From positions 1 to 32,644 of the forward strand of contig JANNMJ010000082.1 of the NCBI GenBank assembly GCA_031397815.1: a DNA stretch of 32,644 nt, given 5' to 3'. The notes beneath the pieces were generated by a model that saw nothing but the letters and a program-made list of their open reading frames with translations, was not told the origin of the DNA and did not search any database. Made by a program: the position numbers and the translations under genes. Positions 18,754 through 26,597 of the stretch are shown here, one piece after another. Source of the DNA: JANNMJ01 sp031397815 (GTDB lineage: Bacteria > Bacteroidota > Bacteroidia > Cytophagales > Hymenobacteraceae). Each line of letters begins with the position of its first letter. Positions within the stretch are counted from its first letter, which is position 1.

Positions 18754-18821
18754 ATCGAAAGCGAAAACCCCGGTTTGCGGCGCCGTCATTGGCCCTCATC
18801 TTTCTCTCCTTTTCCTTGACG

Positions 18822-19292
18822 ATGCCTACTTCTTCGGTTCGAATCATCGCTTACGAACCCGCGCACCGCCTCGCCTTCCGCGACCTCAACCGCGCGTGGA
18901 TTCAGCAGTATTTCACGCTGGAACCGCACGACCACGAGATGCTCGACGACCCCGAAGGCTACATCCTCACCCCCGGCGGCCACGTGCTGATGGCGGAGCT
19001 TGGGGGCGAAATTGTGGGAACCGTCGCCCTCATCCGCGAAACCGCTGACCAGTATGAGCTAGCGAAAATGGCCGTTGCCGACGGGCATCAGGGCCACGGA
19101 ATCGGACGGGCGCTCGGCGAAGCCGCCTTGGCCAAAGCCCGCGAAGTAGGCGCGAGCCGCGTCGTGCTAGAATCGAACCGCCGCCTCGCCCCGGCGTTGG
19201 CGCTCTATCAATCCCTCGGCTTCCAAGAAGTGCCCGTGCCGACGGATACGCCCTATGCGAGAGCGGATATTCGGATGGAGCGGGCGGTGTGA
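18822..19292 (+). CDS. GNAT family N-acetyltransferase
   Basis: With the ATG at 18822 the protein has 156 residues. An in-frame start at 18678 is rejected because it lies inside the preceding gene. The fold is a standard GNAT: AFRDLNRAWIQQYF at the N-terminus, the GEIVGTVALI strand, the AKMAVADGHQGHGIGRALG block with the Q/RxxGxG/A acetyl-CoA loop, and ALYQSLGFQEVP near the end. The substrate cannot be told from sequence. It lies 68 bp after the DUF255 gene and may be co-transcribed with it. Confidence 0.9.
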   Translation: MPTSSVRIIAYEPAHRLAFRDLNRAWIQQYFTLEPHDHEMLDDPEGYILTPGGHVLMAELGGEIVGTVALIRETADQYELAKMAVADGHQGHGIGRALGEAALAKAREVGASRVVLESNRRLAPALALYQSLGFQEVPVPTDTPYARADIRMERAV

Positions 19293-19338
19293 TGTTTTGT
19301 GCGGTTTTGGGGGAAGGTCTACTGGGGGTATATAAAGA

Positions 19339-19368
19339 CAACGCCTGACCGAAATCGATCAGGCGTTG
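19339..19368. terminator. Hairpin between convergent genes, likely bidirectional terminator
   Basis: CAACGCCTGA pairs perfectly with TCAGGCGTTG around a 10-nt loop, between the GNAT gene (plus) and the lipoprotein gene (minus). Neither side has a long T run (TCTTTATATA on the minus side), so efficiency is uncertain. Confidence 0.55.
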
Positions 19369-19392
19369 CAAATTACAGTAAGCGTCAAAAGT

Positions 19393-19809
19393 TTAGCGTC
19401 CAGCTATGGATGCCGTTTTCTCTGACACAAGCGTGTAGGCCCAACCATCTACCAGAAAAGTATGGACGCCCGTAGCAGAGGTTAGAAACTCAGCGGACTT
19501 ACCGTCTTGCAAGCGAACTGGAATTTTTTCACCAGACGTTGCTGCTAGCTGTGCCACTTCCAGCACAGTACCACTTGCAGAAGTAATCGTTACCTGATTA
19601 CCCTTCACTTCAATGTGGGCAGGGGCATAATCGGCACCCAATGCCGCAGCTAACCCCTGATCTGTTGTGCAAGAACCGCTCGGTACGTCTACCGAGGCAA
19701 CGCTATACAGCCCTTGCAGTGGCGGCAAGTCCTGAGAATGATCGGTAGAGCAACCTACCATTAGCATCGCAAACAGCGATAGCACGCTTAGAATGGTTTG
19801 ATTTTTCAT
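19393..19809 (-). CDS. Small lipoprotein of unknown function
   Basis: The ATG at 19807-19809 gives 138 residues. The first 20 form a lipoprotein signal (MKNQTILSVLSLFAMLMVGC) ending in the lipobox MVGC, so the mature protein should be lipid-anchored. The mature part contains LQGLYSVASVDVPSG, a predicted beta-rich region (HIEVKGNQVTITSASGTVLEV), and LQDGKSAEF before FLVDGWAYTLV. The pattern recalls lipocalin-like or META-type small beta barrels, but I cannot assign a family. A second Cys (in GSCTTDQG) could pair only with the lipid Cys, which is unlikely. GC is lower than in flanking genes. It lies 25 bp after the next upstream minus-strand gene and is probably co-transcribed with it. Confidence 0.75.
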   Translation of the reverse strand: MKNQTILSVLSLFAMLMVGCSTDHSQDLPPLQGLYSVASVDVPSGSCTTDQGLAAALGADYAPAHIEVKGNQVTITSASGTVLEVAQLAATSGEKIPVRLQDGKSAEFLTSATGVHTFLVDGWAYTLVSEKTASIAGR

Positions 19810-19834
19810 CTTCACCAAACGTTCTTTTAGCTAA

Positions 19835-20296
19835 CTAATACCCGTACTCCGGTGACGCCTCTACCAGTTGATTGAGTTCATTCATCAACTGAGTGGTCAT
19901 AATGGCATCAAGTGGTATCTGAGTGCCGAGCGCCATCAAAAGAGGGCTGAAGGCATTGGCAGGGTCATCTTTCGCTTGATACATGATTTCACACTCTGTA
20001 GCGTCAAGATTCTTCATCTGTGCTCGCCACGCATAGGTTGGGTTATCAGAATCAGCTATTGGATGGCCAGTATTAGGATTAACCATCCGACTCGTAAATT
20101 GATACCGCCCACAGTCACCACTCATCGTCACATCGTAACCACGTACAGATGGGCAACAACCTACATCCACCCAGCCGGTTACATGAAACTTGCAACCATT
20201 AGTCGCAGTAAGATAGGTGTCTATCTTAATTTGTTTCGCTAACGATGGAACGACACTCAACAGCATCAATGCTGTCGCAATCAACAACTTTTTCAT
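19835..20296 (-). CDS. Secreted protein of unknown function
   Basis: The 153-residue protein has a clear signal peptide cut near residue 20 (MLLSVVPSLAKQ). The mature part holds five cysteines (35, 47, 48, 62 and 102), including a Cys-Cys pair in VGCCPSVRGYDV; two disulfides are plausible. No known domain is recognised. It has its own consensus-like promoter and shares it with the lipoprotein downstream, so the two may form a secreted/lipoprotein pair. Codon use and GC differ from neighbours, hinting at acquisition or relaxed composition. Confidence 0.7.
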   Translation of the reverse strand: MKKLLIATALMLLSVVPSLAKQIKIDTYLTATNGCKFHVTGWVDVGCCPSVRGYDVTMSGDCGRYQFTSRMVNPNTGHPIADSDNPTYAWRAQMKNLDATECEIMYQAKDDPANAFSPLLMALGTQIPLDAIMTTQLMNELNQLVEASPEYGY

Positions 20297-20391
20297 GATT
20301 AAAAAGAAAGACTGGTTTACCTAAGATTCAAACGACGCGGGTGGCCAGTCCGGCGGAATACAGCTACTTAGGCGTTTAGCTGAATACGCGA

Positions 20392-20421
20392 CAAATGTAC
20401 AATCAGTTTTAAATTATCAAA
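20392..20421 (-). promoter_or_regulatory. Promoter of the two-gene secreted protein/lipoprotein unit
   Basis: On the minus strand TTTG (20418-20421), an 18-nt A/T-rich spacer and TACATTTG (20392-20399) fit the Bacteroidota consensus. The leader before the ATG at 20296 is about 90 nt. Confidence 0.65.
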
Positions 20422-20643
20422 ACTTACTGGTGATTTTTTTGAAATTTTTTCTTCTACAACAAACAATCCTTGCTAAAACCCTTTAAGTAGTCAATGGAAG
20501 CACTATCTCAAGGCTGTGCAAACCGCAGGTTCTTCTCTCAAATCAGGTCCGTTTCAGCATCAACGAATGACGCCATATCTGAGACAGAGCTGGCGACATG
20601 TGGCAGGGCCGTACACTCTGGCCGCTCCAACTTCGCCTCTCCC
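20422..20643. other. Intergenic stretch downstream of tilS, no gene seen
   Basis: Together with the promoter and leader at 20297-20421 this makes a gap of about 350 bp. It starts A/T-rich (runs of T near 20436-20450) and becomes GC-rich towards tilS. I see no supported gene, no convincing terminator and no strong repeat in it. Confidence 0.5.
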
Positions 20644-22302
20644 TTACGCCGCCGTCACCTCCACCACTTCCGCCGTCTCCAGAGTCACTTTAAACCGGTC
20701 GTCGAGGCGTTGGCCGATGACCCAGATGAGGGAGCCGTTGCCGTTTACGAGCACCAGCACGCGGTCTTTGAGGTTGGCGGGGACTTTTAGGTTGATGAGC
20801 AGGTCGCTGACTTTTTGCTTGCCGCGCATCCCGAGCGGCACGAGCCAATCGCCGGGCTGCCACGTCCGGACGGTGAGGGGGAATTGGAGCTTAGCCGCGT
20901 CGAGGGCAGCAGTGTTGGGCTTGCGCGGAATGGCGTAATCGGCGCCGGGCGTGCGACGGGTGCGCAGGATTCGGCCGCCGGGGAGTTTTAGCTCGGCGGT
21001 GTCGGGGGTGGTCAGCTCGAAGGAACCGAACGGGCGCAGGTCTTTCGGGGTGATGACGAGCTGGCCACGGTCGAGGACGAGGCGGTGGGTGGCGGTCTCG
21101 AAGCGGGTGCCCGATACGCCGCCGAGCGCCGCCGCCACGGTGCGGGCGAGGGCGTAATCGAAGCCGTAGGGCCGCAGGATTTCGCCTAAAAGCAGGGCTG
21201 TGGCGGTGGTGCCTTGCAAAGCGGCCACGCTGAGCTTCGTGACGGTCGGCTCGACGGTGAGGCCCGCCGTGGCGATTTCGGCCACTTTCAGCGCCACTAA
21301 ATCTTCCGCTTGACTTACGCGCTCGGCGGTGAGGGCGAGGGTTTGGTCGAAACCGGGGTTGAGGTCGCGCAGCACCGGCAGCACCTCGTGCCGCAGGCGG
21401 TTGCGGCGGTAATGCGTAACGTCTTGGTTAGACGAATCTTCGCGCCACGCTAATTGGCGCTCCACCAGATAATCATACAGCGCCTCGGTGGTGCAGCGGA
21501 GCAGCGGCCGGATGAGCGGCGCCGTCGTGAGGCCCGCGCCGCCGGGCAGCGCCGATTTAGCCGCAATGCCGTGCAGCCCCGCCAGCCCCGTCCCGCGCGT
21601 GAGGTTGAGGAGCATTGTCTCGGCAGCATCCGCCTGATGATGGCCCGTCGCGACGGCCGCGTACCCGTGCTGCGCGCAAAGGCGCGCAAACCAAGCGTAA
21701 CGCAACGTACGGGCAGCCATTTGGGTCGAAATCTTCTCTTTTTCGGCGAATTGCGCCGTCGCGAAGTGCTCCAGATGAAACGGCACTTTGTACTGTTTCG
21801 CGAGCTTCCGGACGAATTCGGCATCTGCGTCGGCGTCGTCGGGCCGCAGTCCGAAATGGGCGTGCGCCACGGCCACTTTCGTCCCTAAACCAATCAGGGC
21901 GTCTAGCAGCACCACGGAATCTTTCCCGCCGCTGACCGCCACCAGCACGGTTGGCGGAATGGCGTTTTCTGTCGAATCAATCAGCGCGTGGTCAGATATC
22001 GTGGCCTTTATCTGCGCAAGCAGGGCGGCCGTGGCTTCATCGCCGAGGGGGCCGTCGGCGTCGGCTTCTGAATCGGTGTCGTCATCTTCTTCATTTCCGA
22101 AGAAGTCGTCTTCATCGTCGTCACTGAATTCGGCGCCGTCTACGTCGTCGTCGGCCCCGTCGTCACCGGCGCCGAGGTCATCGCCGTCGGCGAACCAATC
22201 ATCGTCGTCTTCTTCGCCTTCCATTCGCAGGTCGTCTTCGGCGGCGTTTTCTTCTTCGTTGAAGGTCAGGTCGTCTTCAGCGGGGTCGGGGAAGTGGGGC
22301 AT
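20644..22302 (-). CDS. tilS: tRNA(Ile)-lysidine synthase with acidic N-terminal extension
   Basis: TilS changes C34 of the CAU-anticodon tRNA-Ile to lysidine, using ATP and lysine. With the ATG at 22300-22302 the protein has 552 residues. The PP-loop motif SGGKDS is at 124-129, then AHAHFGLRPDDADADAEFV. A helical stretch with GHHQADAAETMLLNL (the conserved HHxxDxxETxLxxL) follows. The C-terminal domain is present (LTVRTWQPGDWLVPLGMRG, then KQKVSDLLINLKVP). The odd part is residues 8-84, almost entirely Asp and Glu with Gly/Ser/Phe. An in-frame start 117 bp further upstream is less likely because a -7-like box lies between the two. Confidence 0.93.
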   Translation of the reverse strand: MPHFPDPAEDDLTFNEEENAAEDDLRMEGEEDDDDWFADGDDLGAGDDGADDDVDGAEFSDDDEDDFFGNEEDDDTDSEADADGPLGDEATAALLAQIKATISDHALIDSTENAIPPTVLVAVSGGKDSVVLLDALIGLGTKVAVAHAHFGLRPDDADADAEFVRKLAKQYKVPFHLEHFATAQFAEKEKISTQMAARTLRYAWFARLCAQHGYAAVATGHHQADAAETMLLNLTRGTGLAGLHGIAAKSALPGGAGLTTAPLIRPLLRCTTEALYDYLVERQLAWREDSSNQDVTHYRRNRLRHEVLPVLRDLNPGFDQTLALTAERVSQAEDLVALKVAEIATAGLTVEPTVTKLSVAALQGTTATALLLGEILRPYGFDYALARTVAAALGGVSGTRFETATHRLVLDRGQLVITPKDLRPFGSFELTTPDTAELKLPGGRILRTRRTPGADYAIPRKPNTAALDAAKLQFPLTVRTWQPGDWLVPLGMRGKQKVSDLLINLKVPANLKDRVLVLVNGNGSLIWVIGQRLDDRFKVTLETAEVVEVTAA

Positions 22303-22324
22303 TGGGCGGGGCGGAGTTGAGGAT

Positions 22325-22332
22325 GCGAAAGT
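22325..22332 (-). promoter_or_regulatory. Possible -7 element for tilS, TACTTTCG
   Basis: Read on the minus strand, TACTTTCG (22326-22333 at most) lies about 25 nt before the chosen tilS ATG. It is one base off TAnnTTTG and no TTG is seen 20 nt upstream. It supports the start at 22302 over the longer frame. Confidence 0.4.
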
Positions 22333-22417
22333 ACCGCCGTCGGTAGCCGTCCGGGAGCGTGAGCGCGGTGGTTGGCGCCCAATTGGACTTGTTTCCAACT
22401 TGTTTGAACGGAGTTTC

Positions 22418-22702
22418 ACGCGGGGCTCTGGCCCCGTGTGGCCTATTCACAGGTCTCTTGACCTGCTAGCCAGCACGTGTGAGCAGCTAACGTAGGGGCG
22501 TGGCCTTGTGCCCGCCCGCATGCGGTTGTGTTTCTTACGCTTCAGCGGCTGGTGATGCTGGACGGAGCCACATGCGGGCGGGCACAAGGCCACGCCCCTA
22601 CAGAAACGGCTATTTATCGTTGAATACGCACCCGGCATGTGCTAACCGCCGTGCGGGGCCAGAGTCCCGCGAATAGCCCGCACGGGGCAGAGCCCCGCGC
22701 GA
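22418..22702. repeat. Nested palindromic element between tilS and the OstA-like gene
   Basis: The inner pair is a perfect 31-bp inverted repeat, 22492-22522 and 22571-22601 (GTAGGGGCGTGGCC and on), with a 48-nt centre. An outer pair of about 30 bp, 22418-22450 and 22671-22702 (GCGGGGCTCTGGCCCCG against its near complement), brackets it with a few mismatches. Between inner and outer arms lie small hairpins of different sequence: CAGGTC-tctt-GACCTG on the left (22450-22465) and a GCGGG/CCCGC hairpin on the right (22653-22671). No ORF of its own is evident. This is the form of a non-autonomous mobile or REP-like element. Confidence 0.8.
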
Positions 22703-24504
22703 TTCCGGCTGATAGAGACGATGCACATTCCCTATCCCCGCACGATGCCCCATTCAGACCGAACTTTGCCCCTTCACCACGGCTTCTTCGCTTTATCAAT
22801 CGCCTTCCCGCCTTCTTTTTCGGCTTACTCCTGCTGATTGCCTTTGTGGGCAAGGCGCAACAGAAGCCCGTTTCGCCGCCACCGGCCGCGCCGCCGCCCA
22901 ATAGTCAGCGCGTGGAGCTGCTGCCGGGCACCGAGCGGCTCGAAGGCGGCACGTTCAATGGCGAGGAGATTCGGAAGCTCATCGGCAACGTGCGGTTCCG
23001 GCAGGGCGATACGTATATGTACTGCGACTCGGCGTACCAGTACCCCGCGCCGTCGAATCGGGTGGTGGCGTTCAGTAATGTGCGCCTCGTGCAGGCCGAT
23101 ACGATTACGATTACCGGCCGCCGCCTCGATTACGACGGCGACGCCCGCACCGCCCGAATGCTCGGCGAACCGGTGCGTATGGTCGACCCGCGGATGACGC
23201 TCACGACCGATATCCTCGACTACGACCTGAACCGGAAGGTGGCGTATTACACCACCGGCGGGCATCTGCAAGACCCGCAAAACCAGCTCGACTCGCGGCG
23301 CGGTTCTTACTCGACAGAGGCGAAGACGTTTGGTTTTCGGGGCGATGTCGTCCTCAAAAACCCCGATTACACCGTCACCTGCGACACGCTCAACTACAAC
23401 ACGCTCACCAAAGTCGCGACGTTCCTCGGCCCGACCACGATGCGCGGCAAGCGCGGCGACCTGTACGCCGAATCCGGCACGTACAACACACTCACGAAGC
23501 AATCGGATTTCCGCCGAAACGCGCGCCTCGAATCGCCGGACTACCGCTTGGGCGGCGATAAGCTCACGTATGACGAGCAGACGCAGATCGGCATCGCTGT
23601 GGGGCACGTGACACTCGTGGGGAAGAAAGATTCGGTCACGATTCGCGGCGATTACGGGCGCACGAACCGCTTGCTCGGGCGCACGAAAATCAGCGGCTCG
23701 CCGGTGCTGGAGAGCGTTACGAAGCGCGATACGCTCCTGATTGCCGCCGATACGCTGTTGGCGGTGGATAGCAAGGTTGACACGATTCCGGGGATGATTT
23801 ACGGGTGGCGGTCGGTGCGCATCTGGAATCAGCAGGTACAGGGCGCTTGCGATTCGCTCGCGTATAATCTCCGCGATTCGGTCATTTACCTTAATCGGCA
23901 GCCGATTCTGTGGGCGAGCAAGAGTCAGCTCGTCGCCGATTCTATGCGGCTTTATATGCGGCGGCGGCGGCTGGAGCGGCTCGTGCTGCGGCTGAATTCG
24001 TTCATCGTCTCGCAGGATACGCTCCTGAATTTCAATCAGGTGAAAGGGCGGCATATGGTCGCCCACTTCCGCGACAACAAGCTCAAGCGCGTCGATGTGG
24101 ATGGCAACGGCGAGAGCCTGTACTACGCCCTCGACGGCGATACGGCGCTCACGGGCGCCAACAAGGTCATTTGCTCGGATATGCGCATCGCGTTCCGCGA
24201 CGGAAAAGTCGGGACTATCTCGTTCCTTCAGAAGCCCGACGCCAAGTTCATCCCGCCGCACGAGCTGAAACCGGAAGACGAGCGCCTCAAAAACTTCCAG
24301 TGGCGCCCGACTGAAAAGCCCACCCGCGCCACCGTGATGGGCAAGCGCGCGCCGTTGGCGGTAACGCCGAAAGTGAAGCCTGCGAAAACCAAGAAGGCGG
24401 CTAAGGCGAAAGTGAAGGCGAAAGCGAAGTCAAAACCCTCCGCCCAAACTCCGGCCCGAACTCCGACCCAGCCCGGCGCGGTTAAGCAGGCAACCCGGAA
24501 GTAG
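22639..24504 (+). CDS. OstA-like (LptA/LptD N-terminal-like) envelope protein
   Basis: The protein is exported: residues 48-74 form a signal sequence (basic RLLRFINR, then FFFGLLLLIAFVGKAQQ). From about residue 88 it shows repeated beta-strand units of the OstA family (LIGNVRFRQGDTYMYCDSA, VAFSNVRLVQADTITITGRR, GDVVLKNPDYTVTCDTLNY, and so on) to about residue 480. This fold carries lipopolysaccharide through the periplasm in LptA/LptC/LptD; here the role is inferred. The C-terminus is a Lys/Ala-rich basic tail of about 50 residues. The GTG start at 22639 lies in the right arm of the palindrome, and no ATG lies in frame before the signal, so the true start is uncertain. An ATG at 22745 is one frame off. 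BamD follows, fitting outer-membrane biogenesis. Confidence 0.8.
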   Translation: MLTAVRGQSPANSPHGAEPRAIPADRDDAHSLSPHDAPFRPNFAPSPRLLRFINRLPAFFFGLLLLIAFVGKAQQKPVSPPPAAPPPNSQRVELLPGTERLEGGTFNGEEIRKLIGNVRFRQGDTYMYCDSAYQYPAPSNRVVAFSNVRLVQADTITITGRRLDYDGDARTARMLGEPVRMVDPRMTLTTDILDYDLNRKVAYYTTGGHLQDPQNQLDSRRGSYSTEAKTFGFRGDVVLKNPDYTVTCDTLNYNTLTKVATFLGPTTMRGKRGDLYAESGTYNTLTKQSDFRRNARLESPDYRLGGDKLTYDEQTQIGIAVGHVTLVGKKDSVTIRGDYGRTNRLLGRTKISGSPVLESVTKRDTLLIAADTLLAVDSKVDTIPGMIYGWRSVRIWNQQVQGACDSLAYNLRDSVIYLNRQPILWASKSQLVADSMRLYMRRRRLERLVLRLNSFIVSQDTLLNFNQVKGRHMVAHFRDNKLKRVDVDGNGESLYYALDGDTALTGANKVICSDMRIAFRDGKVGTISFLQKPDAKFIPPHELKPEDERLKNFQWRPTEKPTRATVMGKRAPLAVTPKVKPAKTKKAAKAKVKAKAKSKPSAQTPARTPTQPGAVKQATRK

Positions 24505-24609
24505 CTGCATCACTCGTATCCCCCGTTGGTCGGCTAATTGATAAAGCAGTTGATTGGCCCGCGTCCGACAATGATTCAGCCGGTCTGTGACAGACGCTGT
24601 TACCTTCCG

Positions 24610-24617
24610 TACCTTTG
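24610..24617 (+). promoter_or_regulatory. -7 element TACCTTTG directly before bamD
   Basis: An exact TAnnTTTG match, identical to the act and rpsF boxes, ends 8 nt before the bamD ATG. The expected start of transcription is only a few bases from the ATG. The -33 position reads GTG rather than TTG. Confidence 0.6.
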
Positions 24618-24625
24618 CGCCCCGA

Positions 24626-25486
24626 ATGTCGATTTTCTCCCGTTTGTCTGCTGTCGCGCGTCTGGCGCTGAATCTGAGCTTGTTGGCCGTGCTCGTCGTG
24701 GGCGGCGCGTGCAGCAATTTCCAGAAAGTGCTCAAGTCTGATAGTGTCGATACCAAGTACAACGCGGCCGTCAAGTATTACGAGAGCGGGAAGTACGAGA
24801 AATCGACCATCATTCTCGAAGAGCTGCTGCCGCTGTTGCGCGGGCGTCCGGAAGCCGAGAAAGCGGCTTTTCTGTTCGCCAACGGCGAATTTCTGCAACG
24901 CTACTATGAGCTGAGCGCCTTCCAGTTCCGCGTTTTCAGCGAAACGTATCCGCGCTCGACGTACGCCGAAGAGGCGGCGTTCCTGTACACGAAATCGCTC
25001 TACCTCTCCTCTCCCACTTTCAACCTCGACCAGAGCAGCACGGTGACTTCCTTGGAAGCCATCCGCGATTTTCAGGTCCGCTACCCCGACAGCAAGTTTC
25101 GGAAGGAAGCGCAGGAGATGAGCGAGGAGCTGACGTCGAAGCTCGAAAAGAAGGCGTTTGAGAGCGCCCGGCTCTACGCCAACATCCGTTTCTACCAGTC
25201 GGCGGTAGTGGCTCTAACGAACTTTCTGCGCGAGTACCCCGGCTCGAAATACGGCGAGGAAGCCACTTTTCTGCGCGTAATGGCCCAGCACGAGCTAGCG
25301 CGCCAGAGCGTGACCGAGAAGCAGCGCGAGCGGTTCTTGGAAACCGTGGCGTTCTATCAGGGGTTGGTCGATGCCTTCCCGCAATCCAAGTTTCTGCGCG
25401 AGGCCGAATCGGCTTACGACGACGCGCAAAAGCAGCTCGACAAAATCAACAAAGCCACGCCGCCCGCTGCGGAAGCCAAGCAATAA
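24626..25486 (+). CDS. bamD: Outer membrane protein assembly factor BamD
   Basis: BamD is the essential lipoprotein partner of BamA in outer-membrane beta-barrel assembly. The ATG at 24626 gives 286 residues with a lipoprotein signal (lipobox VGGAC, acylated Cys at residue 30) followed by SNFQKVLKSD, typical of Bacteroidota BamD. TPR-like helical repeats follow (YNAAVKYYESGKYEKSTIIL, AAFLFANGEFLQRYYELSAF, RDFQVRYPDSKFRKEAQEM, NFLREYPGSKYGEEATFLR). In-frame codons before 24626 overlap the promoter and are rejected. It lies downstream of the OstA-like gene and upstream of rpoZ, a usual order in the phylum. Confidence 0.93.
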   Translation: MSIFSRLSAVARLALNLSLLAVLVVGGACSNFQKVLKSDSVDTKYNAAVKYYESGKYEKSTIILEELLPLLRGRPEAEKAAFLFANGEFLQRYYELSAFQFRVFSETYPRSTYAEEAAFLYTKSLYLSSPTFNLDQSSTVTSLEAIRDFQVRYPDSKFRKEAQEMSEELTSKLEKKAFESARLYANIRFYQSAVVALTNFLREYPGSKYGEEATFLRVMAQHELARQSVTEKQRERFLETVAFYQGLVDAFPQSKFLREAESAYDDAQKQLDKINKATPPAAEAKQ

Positions 25487-25567
25487 CCGTCGGCCGCAGC
25501 CGAACAGCGCCCGCGCGGCGCTCAGCTTGTGGCCGCTTTCTTTACACCGCCTAATCACTTTGACCGT

Positions 25568-25948
25568 ATGATCCGCAACGAAAATATCCCCGCTTCCATC
25601 GTGACGCGCAACGTAGCCGACCTCGGCAACGAGACCGGCAATGTGTACGAGGCCATCGCCGTCATCTCGAAGCGTGCGAACCAAATCTCGACCAAGCTCA
25701 AAGCTGAGCTGAACGAGAAGCTCGCCGAGTTCGCCACGAACGCCGACAACCTGGAAGAAGTATTCGAGAACCGCGAGCAAATCGAAGTCTCGAAGCAGTA
25801 CGAGCGCCAGCCGAAGCCGACGGCCGTCGCCATCGAGGAATACCTCGCCGGTGAGCTGGTCCACCGCACCCTGACGCCCGAAGAAGAGCAAGCCGCCGCC
25901 GAAGCCGCTGCCCAGCGTGCCGCCGAGCGCCCAGCGCGCCGGATGTAA
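25568..25948 (+). CDS. rpoZ: RNA polymerase omega-like subunit (Bacteroidota RpoZ)
   Basis: With the ATG at 25568 the protein has 126 residues. PASIVTRNVADLGNETGNVY followed by EAIAVISKRANQISTKLKAEL is the phylum's form of the omega core, which stabilises the beta-prime subunit of RNA polymerase. Residues 47-95 are helical and charged, and the last 25 are Ala/Glu/Arg-rich. The family is often annotated only as a DUF in these bacteria; the omega assignment rests on the core motif. The gene lies between bamD and the coa genes, as is common in Bacteroidota. A likely terminator follows. Confidence 0.88.
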   Translation: MIRNENIPASIVTRNVADLGNETGNVYEAIAVISKRANQISTKLKAELNEKLAEFATNADNLEEVFENREQIEVSKQYERQPKPTAVAIEEYLAGELVHRTLTPEEEQAAAEAAAQRAAERPARRM

Positions 25949-25977
25949 TTCGGAGCAACTTCCAGCATCCCCCTAGA

Positions 25978-26022
25978 TGAGGAATTAAGCAGCGAGACCG
26001 CCTCTCCGCGCTTGATTCCTCA
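25978..26022 (+). terminator. Likely terminator after rpoZ
   Basis: TGAGGAATTAAGC pairs with GCTTGATTCCTCA (13 bp, one G-U pair) around a 19-nt loop, followed by a broken T-rich stretch (TTTGGCGTTTTAATT). It starts 29 nt after the rpoZ stop. Confidence 0.6.
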
Positions 26023-26048
26023 TTTGGCGTTTTAATTATTCCCATCGA

Positions 26049-26597
26049 ATGAAAATCCTTCTCGGCGTTACCGGCTCCATTGCGGCGTGCAAAGCCCCGG
26101 CGCTGGTGCGGCTACTGGTGAAGGCGGGGCACGAGACGCGCGTCATCCTGACGCACGGCGGCGCGCAGTTCACGACGGCGCTCACCCTCGCCACGCTCTC
26201 GCGGAACCCGGTGCTGACGGAGTTCGTGACCAACGCCGCGACCGGCGAATGGGCGAACCACGTCGAGCTGGGCCTGTGGGCCGATTTGCTCCTCATCGCC
26301 CCCGCTTCCGCTGATACGGTGGCGCGGCTCGCGAACGGGCACTGCGCGCAGCTGCTGGATGCCGTTTACCTCTCCGCCCGCTGTCCCGTGGCGCTCGCCC
26401 CCGCGATGGACCTCGATATGTACGCGCACCCCGCCGTGCAGGCCAATTTCGCCAAGCTGCGGAGCTACGGCAACCACGTCATCGAAGCCGCATCCGGTGA
26501 GCTGGCTAGCGGGCTGGTCGGACAGGGAAGAATGCCGGAGCCGGAAGATTTAGTGGCGTGGGTCGCAGATTGGGCGGCGATGGCTCCCACGAATTAA
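26049..26597 (+). CDS. coaC: Phosphopantothenoylcysteine decarboxylase half of CoaBC
   Basis: The 182-residue flavoprotein decarboxylates phosphopantothenoylcysteine in coenzyme A synthesis. The N-terminal GVTGSIAACKAPALVRLL is the FMN-binding start. NHVELG holds the catalytic His, APAMDLDMYAHPAV corresponds to the PAMNxxM motif (Asp for Asn), and ASGELASGLVGQGRMPEPED is the substrate-clamp stretch. It ends at a TAA within an inserted palindrome. In most bacteria this is the N-terminal half of one CoaBC chain; the second half follows in the same frame after stop codons. Each half has all its expected motifs, so both may work as separate chains. Confidence 0.9.
   Translation: MKILLGVTGSIAACKAPALVRLLVKAGHETRVILTHGGAQFTTALTLATLSRNPVLTEFVTNAATGEWANHVELGLWADLLLIAPASADTVARLANGHCAQLLDAVYLSARCPVALAPAMDLDMYAHPAVQANFAKLRSYGNHVIEAASGELASGLVGQGRMPEPEDLVAWVADWAAMAPTN

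Noticed and set aside
20494..20790. Plus-strand 98-codon frame overlapping the tilS end
   Set aside because: Mostly antisense to the conserved TilS C-terminal domain and with no family features.
22303..22419. Longer tilS start 117 bp upstream
   Set aside because: The extra residues are Arg/Ser/Thr-rich and unlike TilS, and a -7-like box lies between this start and the chosen ATG.
22825..24261. 478-codon minus-strand frame opposite the OstA-like gene
   Set aside because: Arg/His-rich antisense shadow with no recognisable motif; the plus-strand protein has signal peptide and family repeats.
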